Source: Dastarcus helophoroides | Taxonomy: Eukaryota > Arthropoda > Insecta > Coleoptera > Bothrideridae | Reading direction: 5' to 3' | NCBI GenBank assembly: GCA_028583605.1 | Contig: CM053331.1 | Span: 32,466,411 to 32,530,410 of the forward strand | Length of the DNA stretch: 64,000 nucleotides | In this document: positions 32,316 to 43,859 of the stretch, in pieces | How the letters are laid out: every line of letters begins with the position of its first letter | How positions within the stretch are numbered: position 1 is the first letter of the stretch | Notes under the pieces: generated by a model | What the model saw: the letters and a program-made list of their open reading frames with translations, nothing else | Databases searched by the model: none | What the model was told of the DNA's origin: nothing | Translations under genes and position numbers: made by a program

Positions 32316-33145
32316 CCAGAATTTTCAGACATGTTTCAAATTTCAATCTTTTATTACAAACTTTCTAGTTTAATCGTGAAAGCAATAAGAATTTTAAAAC
32401 GAAAACTTTGAATTTTGATGAAAAATGAAAATTTCGAGGAAAAATGAAAATTTCGAGGAAAAATGAAAATTTCGAGAAAATATGAAAATTTCTACAAAAA
32501 AACTCGAAAGTTATAAAAATCGAACTATGGAATTTTAATTTAGTTTTTTTTTTCTCTTTTTCATAAATATCGACTTTATTCCAAGAATTTGGTCTTTTTG
32601 AAAAAAATTTGTATTTACCATTTAACTTCTATTTTGTTTTTTCTTTTTATTTTTCCTCAAACGATCTCTTTTTTTTTCTTCTACTTGCGAAATTGAGACT
32701 TAATTGTTCACTTTTTTCTGTGTTTTTTTAATTTCAAGAAGTTTTTTTGAGAATTTTCGATTTTTTATCTACTAATTTCCATTTTATCTAAATTTTGAAT
32801 TATTTTATCAAAATCGCGAGTTTAAATTCGCAATGTTGTCCGTAAAGAGTTGTGAGCTATTTTTAAAAATCATAATTTTAATTTTATAATTTTGAAAAAT
32901 GTCATACATTTTGTTATTTTATTTTTTTTCAGCTTAAATATCCAACAAGATTTAAAAAAAAGTTCTAGGTTATTAAAAAACATTAAAATCTCAACAAAAG
33001 CCGTTCTCAACTTAACGAAGAAAAATATGTAGCGTTCAGAGCAGCATTTGTCCACCTTTGATAGACCCATATAGAAAAACGATGCATAAAGATTTTTAAT
33101 TATCGAATGGCTCAAATGGTATTTTGATTTATCTGCTTGTCATCT
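32316..33145. repeat. AT-rich repeat with a short tandem run
   Basis: At about 32410-32490 the word GAAAATTTCGAGGAAAAAT is repeated about four times with a period near 19 bp. The rest is unstructured AT-rich sequence with no convincing gene. Confidence 0.6.
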
Positions 33146-33215
33146 CCCTACGGTACCGCCTGATGCGGTAGTCTCTTTGCATCATAGCAGGGCACGGCCC
33201 TGCCGATAGCAACGC
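33146..33215 (-). repeat. SINE-like repeat fragment
   Basis: The minus strand reads GGCAGGGCCGTGCCCTGCTA then TGATGCAAAGAGACTACCGC and ATCAGGCGGTACC. The same words occur in plus orientation at 54077-54135 and in related copies at 56590, 58500 and 60505. Confidence 0.6.
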
Positions 33216-34390
33216 CCATGCTGATTTTCCTGAGTCAGTGTGTATTTTATTTTTTTCATTTTGTGGTACATCAAACACGTACAACATACAAACTAGTCTC
33301 TTTTGCTCTCTACATGTTTCTAATATTACAAGTTTTCTTGAATAAAAATTTTATAGTCTACAGAAAATGCCTTACTTGGAAAAACCTAATTCAATGCAGG
33401 TGCCAAGTAATACTCTATACGCTATACGAAAAGGAAAATGCAGATAAAAGCCAGCATGAAACTTATATGAGTATGTAACCCTCGTTTCTGCATCTAATAC
33501 ACATTTGTGACACTCTAAGCTGAGTGTGTTATATGAATAAATAACCTCGTCGTATAAAACCATACCAGACACATGGTTATAGACGGATATACATACATAC
33601 GATCTGTAGGATTCAGTAAGCCTCAATTCTGATGAAGAGATACACTTCTATAATTGAGTCTGAAGTAATCGGACATGCAAATTGGATTCATTCACGTAAT
33701 TGAAAGCTTTAACATAGTAGAGGTTGGTTTTATACACGAGATTCAAAAACATCGTATGTGCAACAATTATTTATTATAAATAACTCTCCACTTGTTGAAA
33801 TCTAGTTAATAATTTTGCTCAAAGGCTCGGTAAATTGCTTTCGAACAAAGTTCTAAAGGACGCGTCAGAAAATTTCCTTAACAATGCCCACGTAGACAAT
33901 TTCTTTAGATTACATCTCAATTGTGACTCGCCTCGTCGAGAACGCTAATAATAGAACCTGTCGCTGCAAGAATCCAGTAATGATTTATTATTTTTGCTTA
34001 GCCCGACGATAGAGAACGAAACATCTAGTTGCCAGTTTATTTTTCGCACTGTGCCGGCTTTTGAAAGATTTATAGAACTTTTCAGTGCGCCACTTTTTTC
34101 CCAAAAACAATCACTCAATGTCCTTCAATTCTTCCCTTACTTATTTGTTTCCTTCCGGGCCGTGTATATGTTGTAAATAAATCAAAAGCGCCGTCGGCGT
34201 TGTCAAAGATATTTGTTTTGCATTTGTTGGGAAAATTCGAGGCGGCGACGTTTCATCAAAATCAATCGCGTACTGAAAGATTTGTTGATGTTATTCCTCT
34301 GCACGTTGTTATTTGGCCTAAATATACTGCAGAGCGGTAGATTTGTTTAAAATTAGAGAAATGATGACTTTTTTGAAAATAACTGAAAAA
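33216..34390. other. Mixed-composition sequence, no gene recognised
   Basis: Several short open frames exist on both strands, but none has a recognisable motif, codon bias or splice pairing. Slightly GC-richer words (GCGCCGTCGGCGTTG near 34189) stand out but do not form a gene or RNA that I can identify. Confidence 0.4.
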
Positions 34391-34506
34391 CAAATCTTGT
34401 CTCCTGAAACCAAGAAACAGTATCTCTCTGAAGATGATAGCTTGGCTATCGAAACGCGTTAGAGCAAGCTTTGTTGTGTCTTTTAATTTTTCTTGGTTTC
34501 AGATTA
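34391..34506 (+). repeat. Hairpin repeat, right-arm copy
   Basis: CAAATCTTGTCTCCTGAAAC is followed at once by CAGTATCTCTCTGAAGATGA and TAGCTTGGCTATCGAAACGC, then AGAGC. The left arm has been reduced to its first 30 bases. The hammerhead-like core is 34424-34464. Confidence 0.75.
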
Positions 34507-36123
34507 CATTTTAGTTATCCTTGAGAAGTTGGCTTTTTTGTGAATTTCGTAGATTTTGAACATTTTTGTCTCATTTTGTCTCCACTCTAACCCTTCGTTT
34601 TATGAACATTTCGACCTTTTTTCTTCAAAATTTCATCCTTTTCTGTCAATTTTGAGTTTTTATGAGAATTTTTACTTTTTTGGTCAATTTTTTTGAACCT
34701 TAACTTTAAAAATATTTTCTGAAACTTCTACTCACTTTTGAAAATTTTTACTTTTCAAACAGTTTTAAAAAATAAAGAATAAAAATTATCGAACATAAAA
34801 AATGATGAAATTAAAATAATTCGAAATTTTCCATTAAAAAATAAAATTTTCAGAAATGTGCAAACTTCAAAATAATTAGAATTTTGAAAAATAGCCAAAT
34901 TTTTAGAGAAAAGACCAAATTTTGAAATAAGACGAAAGGCTTTAAAAAAATTAACTCTTGAAAAAAATTTTAAATCCAAAAAAGCTGAAATTTTGAATTG
35001 TTCATAAAAAGCTAAGATTAAAAAAAATAATATTCCAAAAAAGTCGAAATTTTGAAAATTCCAAACTTTTTAAAAAGATCGTAAATTTTGAAAAAATATC
35101 GAACCCTTAAAAAATGAATATTTGCGAAAACCTTAACCTTAACTTTAAAAATATTTTCTGAAACTTCTACTTACTTTTGAAAATTTTTACTTTTCAAAAA
35201 ATATTCCTTTTTCGTAACACTTTGTTTTTTTGAGGGGGTTTTATTGTGGTTTGGTTTCAAACTTTCTTTTATGTCAGTTTTTAGTTTTTATGAAAATTTC
35301 GACCTTTTTGATCAATTTTTTTTGACCGTTGACTTTTAAAAATAGAATTTAGCAAAATTATACTTTTGACTTTGATTAAACTTTGACTTTTAAAAAATTC
35401 GACTGTTTTGTAGGACTTCGTATTTTTGTGGTTTTAGTGAATTTCGAATATCAAGAAAATTTGATTTTTTTTAAAAATATTCATTTCAAAAATGTCGTTT
35501 TTTTTGTAATTCCTAAAAGGCTGAAATTGTGAAATCTTCATGGAAAGCTAAAAATCTAATATTCCAAAAAAGTCGAAACTTTGAAAAACCCAAACTTTTT
35601 AAAAGATCGAAGTTTTTCAAAAAAAGGCGAAATTGTCAAAGAACATCGAACCTTTAAAAAATAAAAATTTGCGAAAAGTGGAGATCTTGAAAAACCAACG
35701 AGTTTTAAAAAATGTCAAATTTTCAATGCGAGACAAAATTTTCAAGATTCGCAAATTAAAAAAAAAAGTCGAAATTTTGGAAAATGTCGAAATTTCGATA
35801 AAAAGGTAAAATTTTCAAAAAAAGTCAAATTTAAAAAACTAAATCAGAATTTAAAAAAATGAACAAAAATGTCAAAATAGGCCGAATTTTGAAAAAATAT
35901 TAGGCTATTTTCTGGAAAAAGTCGAAAAATTAGAAAAATTTCCAATATTTTGAAAAACCAACGATTTAAAAAAATGGCGAATTTTCAATAGGAGACAAAA
36001 TTTTCAAGATTCGCAAATTAAAAAAATCGACATTTTGGAGAATGTCGAAATTTCGATAAAAAATTTTAAAAAATTCGAAATTTGTGAAAAATGTGAAATT
36101 CTTTAAACAATTTATCTTTTTTT

Positions 36124-36209
36124 TTTGGTGGAACGGACTGGTCCTTAATTATGTTCAAAAATTGAAATTCAAATCTTGTCCCCCGAAACTAAGAAAGATT
36201 AATAAAATA
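36124..36209. repeat. Hairpin repeat, left-end fragment
   Basis: TTGGTGGAACGGACTGGTCC to GTCCCCCGAAACTAAGAAAG; truncated before the central arms. Confidence 0.7.
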
Positions 36210-36841
36210 AAAAGAGTAATTCCTAAAAGGCTGAAATTGTGAAATCTTCATGAAAAGCTAAAAATCTAATATTCCAAAAAGGTCGAAACTTTGAAAAACC
36301 CAAACTTTTTAAAAGGTCGAAGTTTTTCAAAAAAGACGAAATTGTCAAAGAACATCGAACCTTTAAAAAATAAAAATTTGAAAAGTGGAGATCTTGAAAA
36401 ACCAACGAGTTTAAAAAAATGTCAAATTTTCAATGCGAGACAAAATTTTCAAGATTCGCAAATTAAGGAAAAGTCAAAATTTTGGAGAATGTCGAAATTT
36501 CGATAAAAAGGTAAAATTTTTCAACAAAAAAATCAAAATTTTTTTAAAAAAAGTCAAATTTGAAAAAATATATCAACATTTAAAAAAATGGCAAAATACG
36601 TCAAATTTTGAAAAAAATATGGATATTTTCCGAAAAAAGTCGAAATATTAGAAAAATATTCAATATTTTCAAAAGATGTTTAATCGAAAATATATAAAAT
36701 GGCGAAATTTTCAAAAACTTGGAATTTTCATGAAAGAAATGAAATTTTAAAAAAATTACAAATATGGAAATTTTGCAAGATAGAAAAATTTTAAAAGATT
36801 CGAAATTTTTGAAAAATAAATTCTTTACACAATTTATCTTT

Positions 36842-37055
36842 TTTTGGTGAAATGAACTGGTCCCTAATTATGTTCAAAAATTGAAATACAAATCCTGTCC
36901 CCTGAAACAAAGAAATATTTAAAAACAACAAAAGCTGCTCTAATGCGTATCTCTTTGAAGATGATAGCTCGGCTATTGAACCGTGTTAGAGCAACTTTGT
37001 TGTGTTTTTTAATCTTTCTTGGTTTCAGGAAACAAGATTTGTATTTCAATTCATA
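36842..37055. repeat. Hairpin repeat copy within the inverted-repeat arm
   Basis: It starts TTTTGGTGAAATGAACTGG, has a shortened left arm AGCTGCTCTAATGCG, and a right arm GTATCTCTTTGAAGATGATA followed by TTGAACCGTGTTAGAGC; it ends in GTATTTCAATTCAT. Reverse-complement relatives are at 42071-42280 and 42491-42699. Confidence 0.7.
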
Positions 37056-37894
37056 TTTTGAAAAATAATCCAAAATAATCAGATTTTTTAAATTAAGTTT
37101 AAATTTTGAAAAAATTTAAACTTTTTAGAAAAGTCCAAATTTTTAAAAATTGTGAAATTTTGAAAAATTATCAAAATATTTTCAAAAAAGTCGACACTTA
37201 AAAAATGTCAAATATTTTCGAAACAAAAATTATCAAACATTTAAAAAAAACAAAACTTTCAGGCGAAATTTTGAAAGGGAAGTAAAATATTCAATATAAA
37301 ATTAAAAATTTAAAATAATTGCCATATTTCCAAAAAGAAATTCAAATATTTTAGAAAACACAACTTTCAAATGATTACAAATTTTCTAAAAAAACGAAAT
37401 TTCGAAAAACAGAAAAATTAAAAAAAAAATATTAGCATTTTCAGTAAAATTCACAATTTTCAAAATACGAATTAGGAGATTGAAGAAATCGAAAATGTTG
37501 AATTTTTGGAAAATTTCGAAATTTTGATAGTTAAAATTTTCAAACAAGAAATCAAAATATTTAAAAAAATTCAAAATATAAGCAACAGTCACAATTTTCA
37601 AAAAAGGAATCGAAATTTTAAGAAAGTCGAAAATTTTCGAAAAAAATTAGAGACTTTGTATAAGTAATCAAAATTGTCTAAAAAAAAGAGTCTAAAGTTC
37701 TGAAGTCGAAATAATTTAAAAAAAAAGTGAATTCCAAAAAAATAAGGATTAAAAGTCAAAATTCAGAAAAAATTAAGTTTTAAAAAGCCAAAATTTGCAA
37801 AGGAAGTAGAAATGTTTCAACACTCTTAAAAGTAGTAAATGTTGATATTTGAAAAAAGATCCAAGATTTGAATTTCAATTCATATTTTGAAAAA

Positions 37895-39830
37895 TAATCA
37901 GAAATTTAAAAAATTTTGAAACTGTTGAGATTGTCATAAAAATTTAAAATTTAAAAAATCAGATTTTTTAAATTAGGTTTAAATTTTGAAAGAATTCGAA
38001 TTTTTAGAAAAGTCTATATTTTTAAAAATTGTGAAATTTTAAAAAAATTCCAAAATATTTTCAAAAAAGTCGAAACTTTTAAAAAATGTCAAGTATTTTC
38101 GAATCAAAAATTATGAAACATTTAAAAAATCAAAACTTTTAGTCGAAATTTTGAAGGGAAGTCAAAACAAAATTAAAAATTTAAAATAATTGCTATATTT
38201 CCAAAAAGAAATTCTACATTATTTAGAAAACACAATTTTCAAACGATTACGGATTTTCTAAGAAATCGAATTTTTGAAAAACAGAAAAATTTTAAAAAAT
38301 ATCAAATTTTTCAGTAAGATTCGCAATTTTCAAAATACGAATTAGAAGATTGAAGAAATCGAAAATGTCGAATTTTTGGAATAGTTCGAAATTTTGCTAG
38401 TTACAATTTATAAACAAGAAATCAAAATATCCAAAACAATTCAAAATATTAACAACAATCACACTTTTCAAAAAAAGAAATCGAAATTTTAAAAAACAGT
38501 CGACAATTTTGTAAGAAAATTAGAGATTTTATACAGACTGGACCATAAGTAATAGTACACAGAGCAATGGTGGATTTTTCGAAAAAAAATCATGTGATTT
38601 AGCTACATTTACCTTATACCAAAAGTTGATGTTAACAGAGATACAGGGCGTCAAAGTTGAAAAAAAAATTTCGATTTTCTCGTATAATTATGGAATAAAT
38701 TGTAATTTAAGCACGAAATTTGGCACAAGAGGGTTTATTAAGTCGACAAACTAAAATTTGCTAACATATTATCAATAGATGATAGGGGGCGCTACCTTAG
38801 GTATCTTGCATACTTATAAATCATCATAACTTTTTTGTCCACCCACGTATAATAATTTTAAATGCGTTATTTTATTTCCCTATATGTTTTACGTAAAAAG
38901 GTGTACCTTGTGAAAGTTGCTACGAGCAACCGTTTCCAAGATATTTGCCTTTAAAGCTTGACGTGCCTTGGTTTTAAATTACTAAGATATTAAATTTTCG
39001 AAGTAGGCTTGAAAAAAAAGTAATGATAAGGCAGCTTTAGAGCTAACTTATGTCAAATATTACTTTGCTAATAATATTATTACCTAATTTTGAAAATCTT
39101 AATAAAGAAAATCCAAAAAATTAAAACGTAATTTATTTTCTAACATACAGATGTGAGATATGATCTCCGAGTCAGCACAAGAAAATTTTAATAGTCTGGG
39201 TGATCAAAGCAGATATTTGGAATTGAATTTCAATAAAAGACAGCCAGATTTTTAATTGTTTATAATCCCTTTACATGAAAAAGGTCATTTCCCACATACT
39301 TATTTTTAAAAATAAATTTTGTTTTGGTATTTTATTTAAATTTGCTTTAGAAATTAAGAAAATGTGTAATAACAATGTCAGTAGACTAATATTTGATATA
39401 AACTATTTTAGAGTCAGTTTTATTACTTTTATTTCGAAACCTACTGCGAAAAACTGACATTTCCATAACTTAAAATAAACGTACGGCAAACAAATCGCAA
39501 TTTTTTTTTTAACTTTGACACCCTGTATCTTTGTTAATATCAACTTTTGGTATAAAGTAAATGTAGCAAAATTACGTTATTTTTATACGAAAAATCTACG
39601 CTTGCTCTATGTACCATTACTTATGGTCCATCCTGTATAATTAAGCAAAACCGTCTAAAAAAATAATCGAAAGTTCTGCAGTCGCAATAATTTAAAAAAA
39701 TAAATTCCGAAAAAATAACAATTAAAAGTCAAAATTCGGAAAAATCAAAAGCTTTAAAAAGCCAAAATTTTCAAAGGAAGTAGAAATGTTTCAACACTCC
39801 TAAAAGTAGTAAAGGTTGATATTTGAAAAA
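37895..39830 (+). repeat. Direct repeat of 37060-37860, split by a transposon
   Basis: The order of words (AATCAGATTTTTTAAATTA, CAAATTTTCTAAAAAA-like, GAAATCGAAAATGT, GTAGAAATGTTTCAACACTC) repeats that of the preceding 800 bp. The second copy is interrupted at 38534-39635, and the first copy shows the empty site TTTGTATAAGTAATCAAAA. Confidence 0.7.
38534..39635. mobile_element. TA-flanked hairpin transposon, copy 1 (internally deleted)
   Basis: The left end is CAGACTGGACCATAAGTAAT and the right end, inward, CAGGATGGACCATAAGTAAT. A TA lies at each side, and a paralogous empty site confirms a TA duplication. The long inverted arms include CCAAAAGTTGATRTTAACA and GATACAGGG. TA targeting and CAGG ends suggest a Tc1/mariner-type MITE. 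The right arm is shortened compared with the copy at 62022. A 60-codon frame at 39275 recurs, with changes, in the other copy but resembles no transposase. Confidence 0.75.
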
Positions 39831-39839
39831 AGATACAAT

Positions 39840-41329
39840 CCTAAAACAGCCGAAACTTAAAAAAAAAAACATATTAAACTCTAAAACCTTGAAATGAATT
39901 GAAATTTTGAAAAAAATTCGAAATAAAGGAAATAAAAACTAAAAAAGCTTAAATGTTCTGAAAAACTTCAATTTTCAAATGCAGACTTTTCTTCGAGGTT
40001 TTAACCTATTTTTTAAAAATTTCAACTTTTGAAAAATCGACTTTTTTGAAAATATTAACTAGATCTACGAAAACTGTTTATACTTTTTTGTGAGTATTCT
40101 GACTTTTTCAAGTTCAAATCTTTCTAAATTCTTACTCTTTTCAACATTTTGATTTCTTTGAAAACTACGACTTTTGTGCAGAATTGGGTTTTCTTCCTGA
40201 AATTTGACTTTTTTTTGTTAATTTGGACCAGAGATTAATTTTAACTTTTCTAGCAAATTTTGATAATTTTTCAAATTTTGGGTTTCATTGCAAAATTGCA
40301 AACTTTTGCATAATTTTCAACTGTTTTTGAATATAACGTCGATTTTTTTTAAATTTTGACTTTCTCAAAATTTTTACTTATTTAAAAAATTGAACTTTTT
40401 TGACATTTTTAAAACTGTTCACTTTTTATAAACATTTCTACTTGAAATTATAAGTATTTTAAATTTTGTCCTTTAACTTTTGGCACCTTTAACGGTTCTA
40501 TAATGCAGTACAATCCTGAAAAAAGTGTTATCCTTTATATGTTTTTAATTATACCTTATCATGTTTTTTTCTTATTCTACTTATTATTAAACGTTTTCCT
40601 AAACTGCTAATAATATTTAATTGTTGCACATATGATTAACAATCTATTAGACAGTTAGAATAGGGCGAAAAATGACTGTAGTAGTTATAGTTATTCATTT
40701 GATATATGTTTAGTTATCATTTAAGCGAATAGTTATTTTGAATTAAATAGAATAGTTTGGCTTAGCTAGTATCTAGCACAGCCTTCTGCACTTCAGCATC
40801 ATAGGTAATTTAGGTAATTTTAAGCACAAATGCTTCGACTTTTAATAATAAAAATTAATAAATCAGCACAACACGCAAGAATAATCCGCCAAAATGCATC
40901 AAAATTCGAAAAATAAACGCAGTTTTAACTGACTACGAAATTGCAACTTTTTTTTTAAAATGTGACTGAAATATTGACTTTTTTCAAAATTTTATATTTT
41001 CTAGCTACAATTTTTTTTTAATGTATTTTTCCAATGGTCCGAATTTTTTCAAAATTTCGATTTTAATACAGAATTTTGACTTTTTCAAAATTGAGTCGTT
41101 TTAAAAATTTTCACGTTTTCGAAAATTTTTAGTTTTTTTGAAAATTTTAAGGTTTTTAGAAAGTTTTGCCTATTGCAAATTGAAGTTTTTCACTAAGTTT
41201 AAGCTTTTTTCAATCTTTATTTCTTTGATTTTGGCATTTTTTCAAAATTTCGATTCATTTCAAAGTTTTAGAGTTTAATATTTTTTTTTAAGTTTCGGGA
41301 AATTTAAGATTGCATCTTTTTTCAAATAT
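39840..41329. repeat. Centre of the large inverted repeat
   Basis: AT-rich spacer in which the repeat word changes from plus polarity (up to about 39990) to minus polarity (from about 40950). The stretch 40480-40920 is of more ordinary composition with no gene or repeat that I recognise. Confidence 0.5.
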
Positions 41330-42070
41330 CAACATTTACTACTTTTAAGAGTGTTGAAACATTTCTACTTCCTTTACAAATTTTGGCTTTTTAAAACTTT
41401 TAATTTTTTCTGAATTTTGACTTTTAATCGTTATTTTTTTGGAATTCACTTTTTTTTTTAAATTATTTCGGCTTCAGAACTTTAGACTCTTTTTTTTAGA
41501 CAATTTTGATTACTTATACAAAGTCTCTAATTTTTTTCGAAAATTTTCGACTTTCTTAAAATTTCGATTCCTTTTTTTGAAAATTGTGACTGTTGCTAAT
41601 ATTTTGAATTTTTTTAAATATTTTGATTTCTTGTTTGAAAATTTTAACTATCAAAATTTCGAATTTTTCCAAAAATTCAACATTTTCGATTTCTTCAATC
41701 TCCTAATCTCCTAATAAATTTCGTTTTTTTAGAAAATTTGTAATCATTTGAAAGTTGTGTTTTCTAAAAAATTTGAATTTCTTTTTAGAAATATGTCAAT
41801 TATTTTAAATTTTTAATTTTATGTTGAATATTTTACTTCCCTTCAAAATTTCGACTGAAAGTTTTGTTTTTTTTCAATGTTTGATAATTTTTGTTTCGAA
41901 AATATTTGACATTTTTTAAAAGTGTCGACTTTTTTAAAAATATTTTGATAATTTTTCAAAATTTCACAATTTTTAAAAATTTAGACTTTTCTAAAAAGTT
42001 TAAATTTTTTCAAAATTTAAACTTAATTTAAAAAATCTGATTATTTTGGATTATTTTTTAAAATATGAAT

Positions 42071-42280
42071 TGAAATACAAATCTTGTTCCCCGAAATCAA
42101 GAAAGATTAAAAAACACAACAAAGTTGCTCTAACGCGTTTCAATAGCCAAGCTATCATCTTCAAAGAGATACGCATTAGAGCAGCTTTTGTTGTGTTTTT
42201 TAATCTTTCTTGGTTTCAGGGGACAGGATTTGTATTTCAATTTTTGAAGATAATTAGGGACCAGTCCATTCCACCAAAAT
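42071..42280. repeat. Hairpin repeat copy in the right arm, first
   Basis: TGAAATACAAATCTTGTTCC through left arm TTGCTCTAACGCGTTTCAAT, a centre lacking the right CTGAAGATGA segment, and a full right end GACCAGTCCATTCCACCA. Orientation is opposite to the copy at 36842. Confidence 0.7.
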
Positions 42281-42490
42281 AAGGTAAATGGCTTACTGAC
42301 TTTTTTGAAAATATTCTGATATTTTTTCAAAATTTCACAATTTTTAAATATTTTGACTTTTCTAAAAAGTTTGAATTTTTCCAAAAGTTAAACTTTATTT
42401 AAAAAATCTGATTTTTTAAATTTTAACTTTTTATGACAATTTCAACAGTTTCAAAATTTTTCAAATTTTGGATTATTTTGCAAAATATGA

Positions 42491-42699
42491 ATTGAAATTC
42501 AAATCTTGTTCCCTGAAACCAAAAAAGATTAAAAAGCACAACAAAGTTGGTCTAACGCGTTTCAATAGCCAAGCTATCATCTTCAAAGAGATACGCATTA
42601 GAGCAGCTTTTGTTGTGTTTTTTAATCTTTCTTAGTTTCGGGGGACAGGATTTGTATTTCAATTTTTAAAGATAATTAAGGACCAGTTCGTGCCACCAA
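42491..42699. repeat. Hairpin repeat copy in the right arm, second
   Basis: Nearly the same structure as the preceding copy, including the same central deletion, so the two arose by duplication of the surrounding segment rather than by two insertions. Confidence 0.7.
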
Positions 42700-43859
42700 G
42701 AAAAAGATAAATTGTGTAAAGAATTTCACATTTTCCAAAAATTTCGAATTTTGTTTAAATTTTTCTATCAAAATTTCCAAATTTGTAATTTTTTGAAAAT
42801 TTCATTTTTTCATGAAAATTCAAAGTTTTTAAAAATTTCGCCGTTTTATTTATTTAACATTTTTTTGAAAATATAGGATATTTTTCTAATTTTTCGACTT
42901 TTTTCAGAAAATATCCAAATACTTTTTCAAAATTTAGCCTGTTTTGAGATTTTTCATTTTTTTAAATTTTGATTTATTTTTTTAAAATTTGACTTTTCTT
43001 GAAAATTTTGATTTTTTGTTGAAAAATTTTAACTTTTTACCGAAATTTCGACATTCTCCAAAATTTCGATTTTTTTAACTTGCGAGTCTTTAAAATTCTG
43101 TCTCCTATTGAAAATTCGCTATTTTTTTTTAACTGGTTGGTTTCTCAAAATATTGGATATTTTTCTAATTTTTCAACTTTTTTCAGAAAATAGCCTAATA
43201 TTTTTTCAAAATTTGGCCTATTTTGAGATTATTGTTCATTTTTTTAAATTTTGATTTAGTTATTTAAATTTGACTTTTTTTGAAACTTGATTTTTTTGTT
43301 GAAAAATTTTTGACTTTTTATCGAAATTTCGATATTTTCCAAAATTTCGACCTTTTTTTAATTTGCGAATCTTGGAAATGTTGCCTCCTATTGAAAATTC
43401 GACATTTTTGTAAACTCGTTGGTTTTTCAACATTTTTACTTTTCGCCAATTTTTATTTTTAAAGGGTTTGATATTTTTTTAAAAGTTTGGGTTTTTCAAA
43501 ATTTTGACTTTTTTGAAATGTAACTTTTTTTAATCTTAGCTTTTTATGAACATCTTAAAATTTCACCCTTTTTGGATTTAAGATTTTTTTCAAAAGTTAA
43601 TTTTTCCAAGGCCTTTGGTCTTTTTTTTTAAATTTGAACTTTTCTTCTTCGAAAAAATTGTCTATTTTATTTTTCAAAATTTTAATTATTTTAAAGTCTG
43701 CACATTTCCGAATTATATTTTTTAATCCAAAATTTCGAATTATTTTAATTTCATCATTTTTTATGTTCGATAATTTTTTTTTCCTAATTTTTTAAAAATT
43801 TCAAAAGTATTTTAAGATTTTTTTAATATTTCGCCTTTCTTGAAAATTTCCGATCCTAT

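Larger units (their letters stand above)
34770..37870 (+). repeat. Left arm of a large imperfect inverted repeat
   Basis: Segments of this arm occur in reverse complement at 41330-43790: for example ATCGAACATAAAAAATGATG (34789) against CATCATTTTTTATGTTCGAT (43752), and GAAATGTTTCAACACTCTTA (37809) against 41340. A ~700-bp local duplication (35505-36120 and 36213-36840, sharing TTCCTAAAAGGCTGAAATTG) lengthens this arm. The base sequence is the plus-polarity AT repeat. Confidence 0.7.
41330..43790 (-). repeat. Right arm of the large imperfect inverted repeat
   Basis: Reverse complement of 34770-37870 as described there. It contains two hairpin repeat copies where the left arm has one or two, the result of a ~420-bp duplication of TTAAAAAATCTGATT through TGAATTGAAAT. 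Confidence 0.7.

Noticed and set aside
39275..39457. A 60-codon frame that recurs with similar residues in the other copy (62444-62632, minus)
   Set aside because: Similarity follows from the two copies being homologous transposons. The peptide is AT-driven (Phe, Ile, Lys, Asn) and has no transposase motif.
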